From Erythrobacteraceae bacterium (GTDB taxonomy: Bacteria; Pseudomonadota; Alphaproteobacteria; Sphingomonadales; Sphingomonadaceae): 32,585 bases of DNA. Positions 23,157 through 32,397 of this stretch are shown here, in pieces (the stretch's first letter is position 1; each line of letters begins with the position of its first letter). A model generated the notes under the pieces. It was not told the origin of the DNA. It ran no database searches and saw only the letters and a program-made list of their open reading frames with translations. The stretch is from positions 1 through 32,585 of the forward strand of contig JAIYAM010000057.1 of the NCBI GenBank assembly GCA_027489065.1. The letters run 5' to 3'. Position numbers and translations under genes: made by a program.

Positions 23157-24530
23157 GTGAGTGTGAAGCTGTTTACCAAGGCGCTGTTTGCCAGAACCGG
23201 GTCCGTGCTGGCCGCGGCCGGCACCGTCGGCCTCGTGCTCGCCCCGGTGGCCGCGCAAGCCCAGACCGTCGCCGTGCCGACCGCCGAGAACCCCTTCGGC
23301 CTGCCCGATGACATCAACCTCTTCGCCAAGGCCGATCCCGACAAGCGCACCGCGACCGCGATCGTCAACGGCTTCGTGATCACCGGCACCGATATCGACC
23401 AGCGTGTCGCGCTCGTTACCGCGGCCTCGGAACAGAAGCTCTCGGAAGACGAAGTCCTGCGCCTGCGCGTGCAGGTGCTGCGCAACCTGATCGACGAGAC
23501 GCTCAAGATCCAGAAGGCCGAGGCCGACAAGCTCGAGGTGAAGCGCGAGGAGGTCGAACAGACCTACCAGCAGCTCGCCGCGCAGAACTTCGGCGGCGAT
23601 CCCAAGAAGATGGACACCTATCTCACCTCGGTCGGCTCCTCGGCCGCCTCGCTGAAGCGCCAGATCGAAGGCGAAATGGCGTGGGAGAACATCCTGCGCC
23701 GCAACATCACCCCCTTCGTCAACGTCTCGGCCGAAGAGGTCAACGACGTGCTCAAGCGCATGAACGAGGCCAAGGGCACCGACGAATACCGGCTCGGCGA
23801 GATCTTCCTCTCGGCCACCACCGAGAACCGTGCGACGGTCTTTGCCAATGCGCAGAAGATCATGGAACAGCTGCAACAGGGCGGCAGCTTCGTCGCCTAT
23901 GCGCGCCAGTATTCCGAAGCGAGCACGGCAGTGGTCGGCGGTGACCTCGGCTGGGTGCGTGCAGGCCAGCTCCCGCCGCAGCTCGCAGCGGCGGCGCGCG
24001 TGATGCAGGCGGGGCAATTGCAGGGCCCGATCGAGATTCCCGGCGGCTTTTCGATCCTCTACATGATCAACAAGCGCCAGGTGCTGATGGCGGACCCCAA
24101 CGAGGCGCTGCTCAGCCTCAAGCAGATCTCGATCGCCTTCCCGCCGACCATCACCCAGGCAGAGGCCGAAGCGAAGGTCGAGCAGTTCGGCAAGTTCGTC
24201 ACTGAGCTCAAGGGCTGCGGCGATGCCGATGCCGGCGCTGCAAAGATCGGGGCGGAAGTGATCTCGAATGACGGGATCAAGGCCGCGAACCTGCCGGAAC
24301 AGCTGCGCGCGATCCTGCTCGGGTTGCAGATCGGCCAGGCCACCCCGCCCTTCGGCGGCATCCAGGAAGGCGTGCGCGTGCTGATGCTTTGCGGCCGCGA
24401 CGATCCCAAGGATTCGGGCGCGCCGACCTTCGCGGCGGTGATGGACCAGATCGAGCAGGAGCGAGTCAACAAGCGCGCCCAGCGCCTGCTGCGCGACCTG
24501 CGCAACGACGCCTACATCGAGTACAATTGA
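23157..24530 (+). CDS. surA: Periplasmic peptidyl-prolyl isomerase / chaperone SurA
   Basis: This 457-residue protein is the SurA chaperone that escorts outer-membrane proteins such as LptD. A signal peptide ends APVAAQAQ near residue 36. The SurA N-domain follows (ATAIVNGFVITGTDIDQRV, then LRNLIDETLKIQKA). One parvulin domain spans about residues 205-305: EYRLGEIFLSA, GGSFVAYARQYSE, GGDLGWVRAGQLPP, GGFSILYMINKR. A second, diverged parvulin-like region may follow. GTG 23157 or GTG 23163 could start it; only weak ribosome sites are seen. It follows lptD by 189 bases, which may hold a second promoter, and overlaps pdxA by four bases. Confidence 0.92.
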   Translation: MSVKLFTKALFARTGSVLAAAGTVGLVLAPVAAQAQTVAVPTAENPFGLPDDINLFAKADPDKRTATAIVNGFVITGTDIDQRVALVTAASEQKLSEDEVLRLRVQVLRNLIDETLKIQKAEADKLEVKREEVEQTYQQLAAQNFGGDPKKMDTYLTSVGSSAASLKRQIEGEMAWENILRRNITPFVNVSAEEVNDVLKRMNEAKGTDEYRLGEIFLSATTENRATVFANAQKIMEQLQQGGSFVAYARQYSEASTAVVGGDLGWVRAGQLPPQLAAAARVMQAGQLQGPIEIPGGFSILYMINKRQVLMADPNEALLSLKQISIAFPPTITQAEAEAKVEQFGKFVTELKGCGDADAGAAKIGAEVISNDGIKAANLPEQLRAILLGLQIGQATPPFGGIQEGVRVLMLCGRDDPKDSGAPTFAAVMDQIEQERVNKRAQRLLRDLRNDAYIEYN

Positions 24531-25552
24531 GCGGGGCGCGCCAAAGCCTGGCCGCTCCCCTTGCGATCACGCTCGGGGATCCGGCCGGGATCGGCCCGGA
24601 AGTCATCCTCGGAGCGTGGGCAAGGCTGCGGGCCGAAGGGCGCGCGCCGCCCGCCTTCGTGGTCGGCGGTCCGCAGCTGCTCAGGGCCTGTGCCGAACGG
24701 CTGGGGATCGACTGTCCGATCGTGCCGATCGCCGATCCGGCCGAGGCGATGTTCGCTTCTGCTGTAGGATTGCCCGTCATGGCCGGGCTTGACGGCCCCT
24801 TGACCCCCTCCAGACCCTCTCCAGAGGGCGCTAGCCTCGCCTTAGCCTCGCTGAAGTGGGCGGTCAGATTCGCTCTTTCCGAGGTGGCTGTTGGGCTTGT
24901 GACTGCACCGATATCGAAGGGTGAGCTGGCGGCGATCGGCTGGGACTACCCCGGCCAGACCGAGTTCCTCGCCGACGCGTGCGGCAGACCCTATCGCGAC
25001 GCGGTGATGATGCTCGCGGGGCCTTCCCTGCGGACCGTGCCGCTGACCGTCCACGTCGCGTTGGCCGAGGTGCCGGGGCTGCTTTCGGACGAGCTGATCG
25101 TCCACAAGGCGCGGATCGTCTCTGCAGGTTTGACCCGCGATTTCAACATCCTGAAACCGAGACTTGCGATCGCTTCTCTGAACCCGCACGCGGGCGAAGG
25201 CGGCAAGTTCGGTGACGAGGAAACCCGCATCATCGCCCCTGCCATCGCGGCGCTTCAGGCCGAAGGGATCGACGCCTTCGGTCCCGTCCCCGGCGACGCA
25301 CTGTTCACCCCGCGCGCGCGCCAGACATACGACGCAGCTCTGTGCATGTATCATGATCAGGCCTTAATACCTTTGAAAGCCTTGGAATTCGATGATGGCG
25401 TCAACGTCACCCTAGGCCTGCCGATCATCCGCACATCGCCCGATCACGGCACTGCCTTCGACATCGCAGGGAAGGGTCTCGCCGATCCCGGAGCGATGGC
25501 CGCGGCGATCCGCATGGCGGCCGAGATGGCAATGGCGCGGGCGGCCGCATGA
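24527..25552 (+). CDS. pdxA: 4-hydroxythreonine-4-phosphate dehydrogenase
   Basis: This 341-residue enzyme oxidises 4-phosphohydroxythreonine with NAD in pyridoxal phosphate synthesis. GDPAGIGPE (17-25) opens the protein. The three metal-ligand histidines are at 176 (TVHVAL), 221 (NPHAGEGGKFG) and 276 (MYHDQALIPLK), each ten above the E. coli numbers I recall. FDDGVNVTLGLPIIRTSPDHGTAFDIAGKG is the C-terminal signature. The usual GHTE substrate-binding motif reads GQTE here, with Gln144 for His. The start is TTG, sharing TTGA with the surA stop. It also shares four bases with ksgA. Confidence 0.93.
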   Translation: MSGARQSLAAPLAITLGDPAGIGPEVILGAWARLRAEGRAPPAFVVGGPQLLRACAERLGIDCPIVPIADPAEAMFASAVGLPVMAGLDGPLTPSRPSPEGASLALASLKWAVRFALSEVAVGLVTAPISKGELAAIGWDYPGQTEFLADACGRPYRDAVMMLAGPSLRTVPLTVHVALAEVPGLLSDELIVHKARIVSAGLTRDFNILKPRLAIASLNPHAGEGGKFGDEETRIIAPAIAALQAEGIDAFGPVPGDALFTPRARQTYDAALCMYHDQALIPLKALEFDDGVNVTLGLPIIRTSPDHGTAFDIAGKGLADPGAMAAAIRMAAEMAMARAAA

Positions 25553-26370
25553 CCGCCCTTCCCCCGATCCGCGAGGTGATCCAGCGCCACTGCCTGGCCG
25601 CGTCCAAGGCGCTGGGCCAGAACTTTCTGCTGGACGAACAACTGCTTGACCGTATCGCGGCGCTGCCGGGTTCGCTTGCCGGAGAGCAGGTGCTCGAAGT
25701 CGGCCCCGGTCCAGGCGGCCTGACGCGGGCGCTGCTGCGGTCCGGGGCGAGAGTTACCGCGATCGAGATGGACCGCCGCTGCTTGCCGGCATTGGCTGAA
25801 CTCGGAGAGAGCTTTCCCGGACAACTCACTGTTATCGAAGGCGACGCCCTGAAGATCGATCACGCCGCGCTGATGGGCGGCGCGCCGTTCCACGTACTCT
25901 CGAACCTGCCATACAACGTCGGAACGGCGCTGTTCGTGCGTTGGTTGAGCGGCGAAGCGTGGCCACCGCTATGGAAGTCGCTCACTCTCATGTTCCAGCG
26001 CGAAGTGGCTGAAAGGATTGTCGCTTCTGCCGGAGACGACGCCTATGGCCGCCTTGCGGTGCTCGCTCAGTGGCGCAGCGAAGCTCGCCTCGCGATGAAG
26101 GTCCACCGCAGCGCTTTCACGCCGCCGCCCAAGGTGATGAGCGCAATCGTCCACGTAACCCCCACCGCCATGCCTGAGGGCGTTTCTGCCCGCATGCTCG
26201 AGCGCCTGACCGAAGCTGCCTTCGGCCAGCGCCGCAAGATGCTGCGCCAGAGCCTCAAGGGCGTGCCGGGCGCGCTAGAGGCGCTGGCCGGCCTCGGCAT
26301 TGACGAGACCCGCCGCGCCGAAACGATCAGCGTTGCGGAGTTCGTGGCGATTGCGAAAGCAATGGGTTAG
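25549..26370 (+). CDS. rsmA: 16S rRNA dimethyladenosine transferase
   Basis: This 273-residue enzyme (KsgA) dimethylates two adjacent adenosines near the 3' end of 16S rRNA, a late ribosome-assembly step. [10 protein letters not shown] near the N-terminus, the SAM loop VGPGPGGLT (51-59), AIEMD and the catalytic NLPY (119-122) are all present, with the C-terminal [12 protein letters not shown]. The ATG overlaps the pdxA stop (ATGA), so it is translationally coupled in the lptD-surA-pdxA-ksgA block. Its stop overlaps the stop of convergent glcB. Confidence 0.96.
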   Translation: MTALPPIREVIQRHCLAASKALGQNFLLDEQLLDRIAALPGSLAGEQVLEVGPGPGGLTRALLRSGARVTAIEMDRRCLPALAELGESFPGQLTVIEGDALKIDHAALMGGAPFHVLSNLPYNVGTALFVRWLSGEAWPPLWKSLTLMFQREVAERIVASAGDDAYGRLAVLAQWRSEARLAMKVHRSAFTPPPKVMSAIVHVTPTAMPEGVSARMLERLTEAAFGQRRKMLRQSLKGVPGALEALAGLGIDETRRAETISVAEFVAIAKAMG

Positions 26371-28463
26371 CCGACCTTCTTGCGAAGCCGCCACATGTGG
26401 AGCAAGGGCTCGGTGTAGCCGCTGGGCTGTTCCACCCCCTTGAAGATCAGCTCCTTAGCCGCACTGAAGGCGGGGCCGCTCTCATTGCCGATGAGCGGCA
26501 CGTACAGCGGATCGCCGGCGTTCTGCGCGTCGACCTTGGCAGCCATGCGGGTGAGGCTTTCCATCACCTGCGTCTCGTTTATCACTCCGTGCAGCAGCCA
26601 GTTGGCGATGTGCTGCGAGGAGATGCGCAGCGTCGCGCGGTCCTCCATCAGGCCGACGTCGTTGATGTCGGGCACCTTCGAGCAGCCCACCCCCTGATCG
26701 ATCCAGCGCACCACATAGCCGAGCAGACCCTGACAATTGTTGTCGAGTTCCTCGCGGATCTCGTCCTCAGACCAGTTCGCGCCCTCGGCCAGCGGGATCG
26801 CGAGCAGTGCATTCAGGCCTGCGGGTTCGGGCAGATGCTTCTGCACATCGAACACGTCCATCTGGTGGTAATGTAGCGCGTGGAGCGTTGCGGCAGTCGG
26901 CGACGGCACCCAGGCGGTGTTGGCGCCCGCCTTCAGATGGCCGACCTTCTCCACCATCATCTGCCCCATCAGATCGGGCGCGGCCCACATGCCCTTGCCG
27001 ATCTGCGCCTTGCCCGAGAGGCCGTGCTTCAGCCCGATGGCGACATTCCTCGCCTCATAGGCCTTGAGCCAATCCGAGCCCTTCATCGCGCCCTTCCGCA
27101 GCATCGGACCCGCCCGCATCGAGGTGTGGATTTCATCGCCGGTACGGTCGAGGAAGCCGGTGTTGATGAACACGATCCGGTCCTTCACCGCATGGATGCA
27201 GGCGGCAAGGTTGGCCGAGGTGCGGCGCTCCTCGTCCATTACGCCGACCTTGATGGTGTGGCGCGGCAGGCCGAGCAGGTCCTCCACTGCATCGAACAGG
27301 TCATTCGTGAAAGCGCATTCCTCGGGCCCGTGCATCTTGGGCTTCACGATGTAGATCGAGCCTGTGCGCGAGTTGCCGCGCGAACTGTGGCCCTCGACAT
27401 CGAGCGTGCTGATCGCGCTGGTGAACACCGCGTCCATTATACCTTCGGGGATCTCGCTGCCATCTTGCAGGCGGATCGCCGGGTTCGTCATCAGGTGGCC
27501 GACGTTGCGGACGAACATCAGGCTGCGGCCCTGCAGCGTGTGCGTGGTGCCGTCGTCCGCAGTGTAGGTCTTGTCGCCCGCGAGGGTGCGGGTCAGCGTG
27601 CGCCCGCCTTTCTCGAAGCTCTCCGACAGGTCGCCGCGGATGATGCCGAGCCAGTTGGTGTAGGCGAGCAGCTTGTCCTCGGCATCGACAGCCGCGACCG
27701 AATCCTCGCAATCTGCAATCGTGGTCAATGCAGCTTCGACGATGATGTCGGCGATGCCCGCCTTGTCGGTCGCGCCGACGGGAGTGCTGGCGTCGAAGAC
27801 GATTTCGACGTGAAGGCCGTTATCCTTCAGCAGCAGGCCCTTGTCGGTGGTGCCGATTTGCTGCGCCGGATCGGCCAGAGCAATAGCATCACGCCCCGCA
27901 AGATCGGCCCAACTGCCGTTCGTCAAGGGGAAGGTCGCATCAAGGAACTGCCGCCCGCGCGCAATCACCGCCGCCCCGCGCGCCTCGTCATACCCGCCCG
28001 GCCGCGCCGCGGGCGCATCGAGCGCATCGGTGCCGTAGAAGGCGTCATACAGGCTACCCCAGCGCGCATTCGCCGCGTTGAGAAGGAAGCGGGCGTTGAG
28101 GATCGGCACCACCAGCTGCGGGCCGGCCATCGTCGCGATCTCCGGATCGACGTTCTGCGTGCCGATCTGGAAGTCAGCCGGCTCAGGGACGAGGTAGCCG
28201 ATGTCGGAGAGGAACGCCTTGTAGCCTTCCACATCGTGCGGCTTTCCGGCGCGCTCGATATGCCATGCGTCAATCTGCGCCTGAAGGCTTTCGCGCTTGG
28301 CCAGCAGGGCACGGTTCCTCGGGGCGAACTCTGCCAGCAAAGCGGCGAAGCCGTCCCAGAAGGCGTCACGATCGCGCCCCAAGGGCGCCAACACCTCGCT
28401 CTCGAGAAAGGTCGCCAGACGGGAATCGACGGCGAGGCCGGCGCGGGTGGTCATGTCAGTCAT
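26367..28463 (-). CDS. glcB: Malate synthase G
   Basis: This 698-residue enzyme condenses glyoxylate with acetyl-CoA to malate in the glyoxylate shunt or glycolate use. The sequence runs over the whole G-isoform length: [16 protein letters not shown] near the N-terminus, [57 protein letters not shown], the long [16 protein letters not shown] region and GMWAAPDLM. The ATG at 28463 has GAGGA six bases upstream; a second ATG lies at codon 4. No partner such as isocitrate lyase is in the window. It is divergent from the M20 hydrolase, with 115 bases between. Confidence 0.96.
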   Translation of the reverse strand: MTDMTTRAGLAVDSRLATFLESEVLAPLGRDRDAFWDGFAALLAEFAPRNRALLAKRESLQAQIDAWHIERAGKPHDVEGYKAFLSDIGYLVPEPADFQIGTQNVDPEIATMAGPQLVVPILNARFLLNAANARWGSLYDAFYGTDALDAPAARPGGYDEARGAAVIARGRQFLDATFPLTNGSWADLAGRDAIALADPAQQIGTTDKGLLLKDNGLHVEIVFDASTPVGATDKAGIADIIVEAALTTIADCEDSVAAVDAEDKLLAYTNWLGIIRGDLSESFEKGGRTLTRTLAGDKTYTADDGTTHTLQGRSLMFVRNVGHLMTNPAIRLQDGSEIPEGIMDAVFTSAISTLDVEGHSSRGNSRTGSIYIVKPKMHGPEECAFTNDLFDAVEDLLGLPRHTIKVGVMDEERRTSANLAACIHAVKDRIVFINTGFLDRTGDEIHTSMRAGPMLRKGAMKGSDWLKAYEARNVAIGLKHGLSGKAQIGKGMWAAPDLMGQMMVEKVGHLKAGANTAWVPSPTAATLHALHYHQMDVFDVQKHLPEPAGLNALLAIPLAEGANWSEDEIREELDNNCQGLLGYVVRWIDQGVGCSKVPDINDVGLMEDRATLRISSQHIANWLLHGVINETQVMESLTRMAAKVDAQNAGDPLYVPLIGNESGPAFSAAKELIFKGVEQPSGYTEPLLHMWRLRKKVG

Positions 28464-28578
28464 GCGAGGTCCTCTTGGGGCTGGGCCTGGGGAGGAGAGG
28501 ACGCGTGGCGCTATGGCGCAGGGGACGCCCGATTGCAACGGCTTGGACTGGCGCGAATGGGCGGCTAGAGGGGGTCTG

Positions 28579-29790
28579 ATGACGTATGAGGGGCACTTGG
28601 GCGCAATCGACGCAGGCGCAATGCTGGCGCAGGTCGAGGCATGGAGCACAATCAACACCGGTACCGCGAATCTCGCCGGATTGGCGACGCAGGCCGCTCT
28701 GCTTTCCGAGGCCTTTGCCGTGCTCCCCGGGAGCGTCGAACTCGTTGATCCGGCTCCGGTGACCGCGATCTCTGCCGACGGATCGGCTGTCGAGAAACCG
28801 CATGGCAGGCATCTCGTGGTGCGCGTGCGACCCGAGGCCAATCGCCGGATCCTGCTGACCGGGCACATGGACACCGTCTTCCCCGCCGATCATGCCTTCC
28901 AGCGGCTGCGGTGGCTCGACGCGGAGACCCTGAACGGGCCGGGCGTGGCCGACATGAAGGGCGGCATCGCGGTGATGCTCCATGCGCTGATCGCCTTCGA
29001 GGCGAGCGCCAGTGCCAGCGGCCTCGGCTATGACGTGCTGATCAATTCGGACGAGGAGACCGGCTCGCTCGCCAGCGCCGCGCTCATTGCCGATCTCGCC
29101 GCGGGCAAGCTCGCCGCCTTGACCTACGAGCCGGCCGCCCTCCCCGACGGCACTCTGGCGCACGAGCGGGGGGGCACGGGGAACTACTCGATCACCCTCA
29201 CCGGGAAGTCCGCCCATGCCGGGCGAAATCCGCACGAGGGGCGCAACGCCATCGTTGCGGCGGCAGACCTGATCCTGCGGCTGAAGGCGCTCGAGAGCGA
29301 GGACATCACGATCAACCCCGCCAAGCTCGAAGGCGGCGCGGCCAACAATGTCGTGCCCGATCACGCGGTGCTGCGCTTCAACATCCGGCCCAAGACCATC
29401 GAGGCGGGCGCCGCTTTCGAACAGGCCCTTGCCCGCCTACTCGCGACCATAGAAGCCGAGCACGAAGTCGCCACTCACCGTCACGGCGGCGTCACCCGCC
29501 CGCCCAAGCCGGTGGACGCGAAAGCGCAGAAGCTGTTCGACCTCGTGCGCGCCTGCGGGGCAGAGCTCGGGCAGGACATCCGCTGGCAGCGATCCGGTGG
29601 AGTGTGCGACGGCAACAACATCGCAGCCTGCGGCGTGCCGGTGGTCGACACCATGGGGGTGCGCGGCGGGGCGATCCACAGCCCGGACGAATACCTGATC
29701 GTCCCCAGCCTCGCGGAGCGGGCGGCGCTTTCCGCCCGAGTGATCGAGCGGCTTGCACTAGGTGCGCTCAACGAAGGAAATCCAGCATGA
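28579..29790 (+). CDS. M20 family metallohydrolase coupled to astAB
   Basis: This 403-residue enzyme is a two-zinc M20 hydrolase closest in motif to the glutamate carboxypeptidase (CPG2) subgroup. Expected zinc and catalytic residues are visible: His96 and Asp98 (LTGHMDT), Asp125 (GVADMKGG), Glu159-Glu160 (NSDEETGS), Glu184 (YEP) and His367 (AIHSPDEYL). The dimerisation domain lies about 195-310 ([15 protein letters not shown]). M20 enzymes remove acyl or peptide groups, including N-succinyl (DapE) and N-acetyl (ArgE). It overlaps astA by ATGA, so it may release succinate from succinylglutamate, a job done by AstE elsewhere; that is inference. AGAGGGGG precedes the ATG. Confidence 0.85.
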   Translation: MTYEGHLGAIDAGAMLAQVEAWSTINTGTANLAGLATQAALLSEAFAVLPGSVELVDPAPVTAISADGSAVEKPHGRHLVVRVRPEANRRILLTGHMDTVFPADHAFQRLRWLDAETLNGPGVADMKGGIAVMLHALIAFEASASASGLGYDVLINSDEETGSLASAALIADLAAGKLAALTYEPAALPDGTLAHERGGTGNYSITLTGKSAHAGRNPHEGRNAIVAAADLILRLKALESEDITINPAKLEGGAANNVVPDHAVLRFNIRPKTIEAGAAFEQALARLLATIEAEHEVATHRHGGVTRPPKPVDAKAQKLFDLVRACGAELGQDIRWQRSGGVCDGNNIAACGVPVVDTMGVRGGAIHSPDEYLIVPSLAERAALSARVIERLALGALNEGNPA

Positions 29791-30803
29791 CGTTCCGCCT
29801 GCGCGCTGCCCGGCCCGCCGATCTCGAGGCGCTGTACGAGATGGCAAAGCTCACCGGGGGCGGCTTCACCAACCTGCCGCCTGACCGCGCGGCGCTGGGC
29901 ACCAAGCTCGAACGCGCCGAGACCGCCTTCGCGCGCGATGCAGACAACGTCGCGGACGAATTGTTCGTGCTGGTGCTCGAAGACGCCCGCACCGGCGCGG
30001 TCCGCGGCACCTGCCAGCTGATGAGCCAGGTGGGCCAGCGCTGGCCCTTCTACTCCTATCGCCTCAACACGCTCACGCAGTATTCGCAGGAACTCGACCG
30101 CACCGTGCGGGCCGAGCTGCTCAGCCTCGTCACCGATCTCGAAGGATCGAGCGAGGTCGGCGGGCTCTTCCTCCACCCCAATGAACGAGCCGGCGGCCTC
30201 GGCCTGCTGCTCGCCCGCTCGCGCTACCTGTTCGTGGCGATGCACCGCAAACGCTTCGCCGAGCGCATCCTTGCAGAGCTGCGCGGTATCATCGATGAGC
30301 GCGGCGGCTCGCCCTTCTGGGAGGGCGTCGCGGGGCGCTTCTTCGGGATGAGCTTCCAGGACGCGGACTATTTCAATGCGATCAACGGCAACCAGTTCAT
30401 CGCCGACCTCATGCCCAAGCACCCGGTCTATGTCGCCATGCTCAGCGAGGACGCGCGCTCGGTGATCGGCGTGCCCCATCCCACGGGCCGCGCCGCCATG
30501 CGGATGCTCGAGGACGAGGGCTTCCGCTACGAAGGCTATGTCGACATCTTCGACGGCGGCCCGACGATGATTGCCCGCACGGACAATGTCGCCACCGTCA
30601 GGAATGCCTGCGAAGCGCGGGTCACGGGGCTCGATGTCAGCGAGGGCGAGCGCGCGATCCTCGCCACCGGGCGGCTCGGCACGTTCCGCGCCTGCTTCGG
30701 CGCGCGGGTGCTCGACGGCGAGGGTGGCATCGCGATCGATTCCGCGAGCGCGGACCTGCTCGACGTGTGCGAGGACGACATGGTGTGGAGCGTGGCGCGA
30801 TGA
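29787..30803 (+). CDS. astA: Arginine N-succinyltransferase
   Basis: This 338-residue enzyme starts the arginine succinyltransferase pathway by moving succinyl from succinyl-CoA to arginine. Its family features are FRLRAARPADLEALYEMAKLTGGGFTNLP at the N-terminus, LGLLLARSRYLFVAMHRKRFAERILAELRG in the middle, then SPFWEGVAGRFFGMSFQDADYFNAINGNQFIADLMPKHPVY and FEGG-like YVDIFDGGPTM. Length fits AstA. The ATG shares ATGA with the hydrolase stop, with GAAGGA as ribosome site, and the stop shares ATGA with astB, so all three are tightly coupled. Confidence 0.95.
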   Translation: MTFRLRAARPADLEALYEMAKLTGGGFTNLPPDRAALGTKLERAETAFARDADNVADELFVLVLEDARTGAVRGTCQLMSQVGQRWPFYSYRLNTLTQYSQELDRTVRAELLSLVTDLEGSSEVGGLFLHPNERAGGLGLLLARSRYLFVAMHRKRFAERILAELRGIIDERGGSPFWEGVAGRFFGMSFQDADYFNAINGNQFIADLMPKHPVYVAMLSEDARSVIGVPHPTGRAAMRMLEDEGFRYEGYVDIFDGGPTMIARTDNVATVRNACEARVTGLDVSEGERAILATGRLGTFRACFGARVLDGEGGIAIDSASADLLDVCEDDMVWSVAR

Positions 30804-32050
30804 GCCTGACCGAAATCAACTTCGACGGGATCGTCGGCCCCTCGCACAATTACGCCGGCCTCAGCCTCGGCAACATCGCCAGCGCGAGTCACGCGGGCGA
30901 TCCCTCCTACCCGCGTGCGGCGGCGCTGCAGGGGGTGGAGAAGATGCGCGGCAACCTCGCCCGATTGGGCGTGCAGGGCTTCCTCCTGCCGCTGCCCCGC
31001 CCCAATCTTGCCTTGCGCGATGCGTTGGCCTTGGACGGAACCGAGCCGCCGCAATTGCGCGCAGCGGCGTGGTCGGCCTCTTCGATGTGGACCGCCAATG
31101 CGGCGACCGTATCGCCCGCCCCCGACACAGCCGACGGGCGCTGCCATCTGACTGCGGCTAACCTCGTCACCATGCTCCACCGCGCGCAGGAATGGCCCGA
31201 CACGAAACGCCAGCTTCAGATCGCGTTCGCCGACACCCGCCACTTCGCGGTGCATGACGCCGTGCCCCCGACATTTGGTGATGAGGGCGCGGCCAATCAC
31301 ATGCGGCTGTGCGAGAGCCACGATGCCCCTGGCGTCGAGGCGTTCGTCTACGGGAGGCCCGGTGGCCGCTTCCCCGCGCGCCAGCATGAGCAGGCGAGCC
31401 GTATCGTCGCCCGCCGTCACGGGCTCTCGCCTGAGCGGACCCTGTTCATCGAGCAGAACCCCGAGGCGATCGCGGCGGGCGCCTTCCACAATGACGTGGT
31501 GGCGGTGGCGAACGGCCGGGTGCTGTTCACCCACGACATGGCCTTCGCCGATCAGCAGGGCGCCTATGAGAGGATCCGCAAGGCTTTCCCCGCGCTCGAG
31601 GTCGTCGAAGTGCCCTCGTCTGCCGTCACCTTGCAGGAGGCGATCCGCACCTACCTGTTCAATGCGCAGCTGCTCACCCTGCCCGATGGCAGCATGGCGC
31701 TGATCGTGCCGGAGGAATGTCGCGAGAGCCCTGCGGTGTGGGGTTGGGTCGAGGCGATGCTCGCCACAAACGGCCCGATCCGGCAGGTTATTCCCGTCGA
31801 TGTGCGCCAGTCGATGGCCAATGGGGGCGGCCCGGCCTGCCTGCGCCTGCGCGTGGTGTGCGACCCTGCCACGGTCGATCCGCGCTTCCTTCTCGAGGAG
31901 GCGAAAGCCGACCAAATCGCGCGTGTCATCGCGGCACACTGGCCCGAACAGATCGATCCGGTTGATCTTGCATCGGAAAATCTGGCGGCGAGCGTTATCG
32001 CCGCGCGCCGCGCCTTGCTCGAAGCGCTCGATCTGGAACAGCTTGGTTAA
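30800..32050 (+). CDS. astB: N-succinylarginine dihydrolase
   Basis: This 416-residue enzyme hydrolyses succinylarginine to succinylornithine, ammonia and CO2, the second step of the pathway. NFDGIVGPSHNYAGLSLGNIAS opens the protein. Likely catalytic residues are Glu162 (FGDEGAANHMRL), His230 (AFHNDVVAV) and Cys347 (NGGGPACLRLRVV). It is shorter than E. coli AstB (447 residues) by loops, not by loss of motifs. astC, astD and a classical astE are not in the window, so the pathway is completed elsewhere or by other enzymes such as the M20 hydrolase. Confidence 0.95.
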   Translation: MSLTEINFDGIVGPSHNYAGLSLGNIASASHAGDPSYPRAAALQGVEKMRGNLARLGVQGFLLPLPRPNLALRDALALDGTEPPQLRAAAWSASSMWTANAATVSPAPDTADGRCHLTAANLVTMLHRAQEWPDTKRQLQIAFADTRHFAVHDAVPPTFGDEGAANHMRLCESHDAPGVEAFVYGRPGGRFPARQHEQASRIVARRHGLSPERTLFIEQNPEAIAAGAFHNDVVAVANGRVLFTHDMAFADQQGAYERIRKAFPALEVVEVPSSAVTLQEAIRTYLFNAQLLTLPDGSMALIVPEECRESPAVWGWVEAMLATNGPIRQVIPVDVRQSMANGGGPACLRLRVVCDPATVDPRFLLEEAKADQIARVIAAHWPEQIDPVDLASENLAASVIAARRALLEALDLEQLG

Positions 32051-32083
32051 CGCGTTTGGCAACTCGCCCCCGGCGGGCGTAAG

Positions 32084-32099
32084 GTTACTCCAATGTTAA
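32084..32099 (-). promoter_or_regulatory. CtrA-like box before the small membrane protein gene
   Basis: GTTAC, seven bases, then TTAA on the plus strand is the reverse of TTAA-N7-TTAAC with one mismatch. It lies 40 bases before the ATG of the small membrane protein gene, so it would overlap the promoter. Confidence 0.4.
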
Positions 32100-32139
32100 A
32101 GCGACTCAGCCACCGGGTCGTGATAAGTTCGGGGAAGCC

Positions 32140-32388
32140 ATGCTGCGCAAGCTCGGAAGGCTGTTCGTGATCAAGACGCGCATCGAGGCGTTCATGATCA
32201 TCTATGCCCTGGCGCTCGGGTCGACGATGCGGGGGATCGTGTATCTTCACGACTATCCCGGCTTCGGCGGCAAGCTGCTGTTCCTCGCGACCACGGGCGC
32301 TGTGTTCCTCGCCGGCGCCAAGATCCTCGATTGCCTGAAGCTCGAGCAGGAAGTGACAGAGCTGCGCGCGCGGGTCTGCGCTGATTAA
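32140..32388 (+). CDS. Small two-helix membrane protein of unknown function
   Basis: This 82-residue protein has two likely membrane helices (about 15-31 and 43-62) and a charged C-terminal helix (KLEQEVTELRARV, about 67-79) that could form a coiled coil in the cytoplasm. The N-terminus is basic (MLRKLGRLFVIKTR). GGGGAAG lies before the ATG at 32140. I do not recognise a named family. It stands alone, with a CtrA-like box upstream, and ends about ten bases from the 3' end of convergent ssrA. Confidence 0.75.
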   Translation: MLRKLGRLFVIKTRIEAFMIIYALALGSTMRGIVYLHDYPGFGGKLLFLATTGAVFLAGAKILDCLKLEQEVTELRARVCAD

Positions 32389-32397
32389 CCTGCTGAA

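Noticed and set aside
26880..28568. Long plus-strand open frame antisense to glcB
   Set aside because: It is the shadow of a full-length malate synthase G on the other strand.
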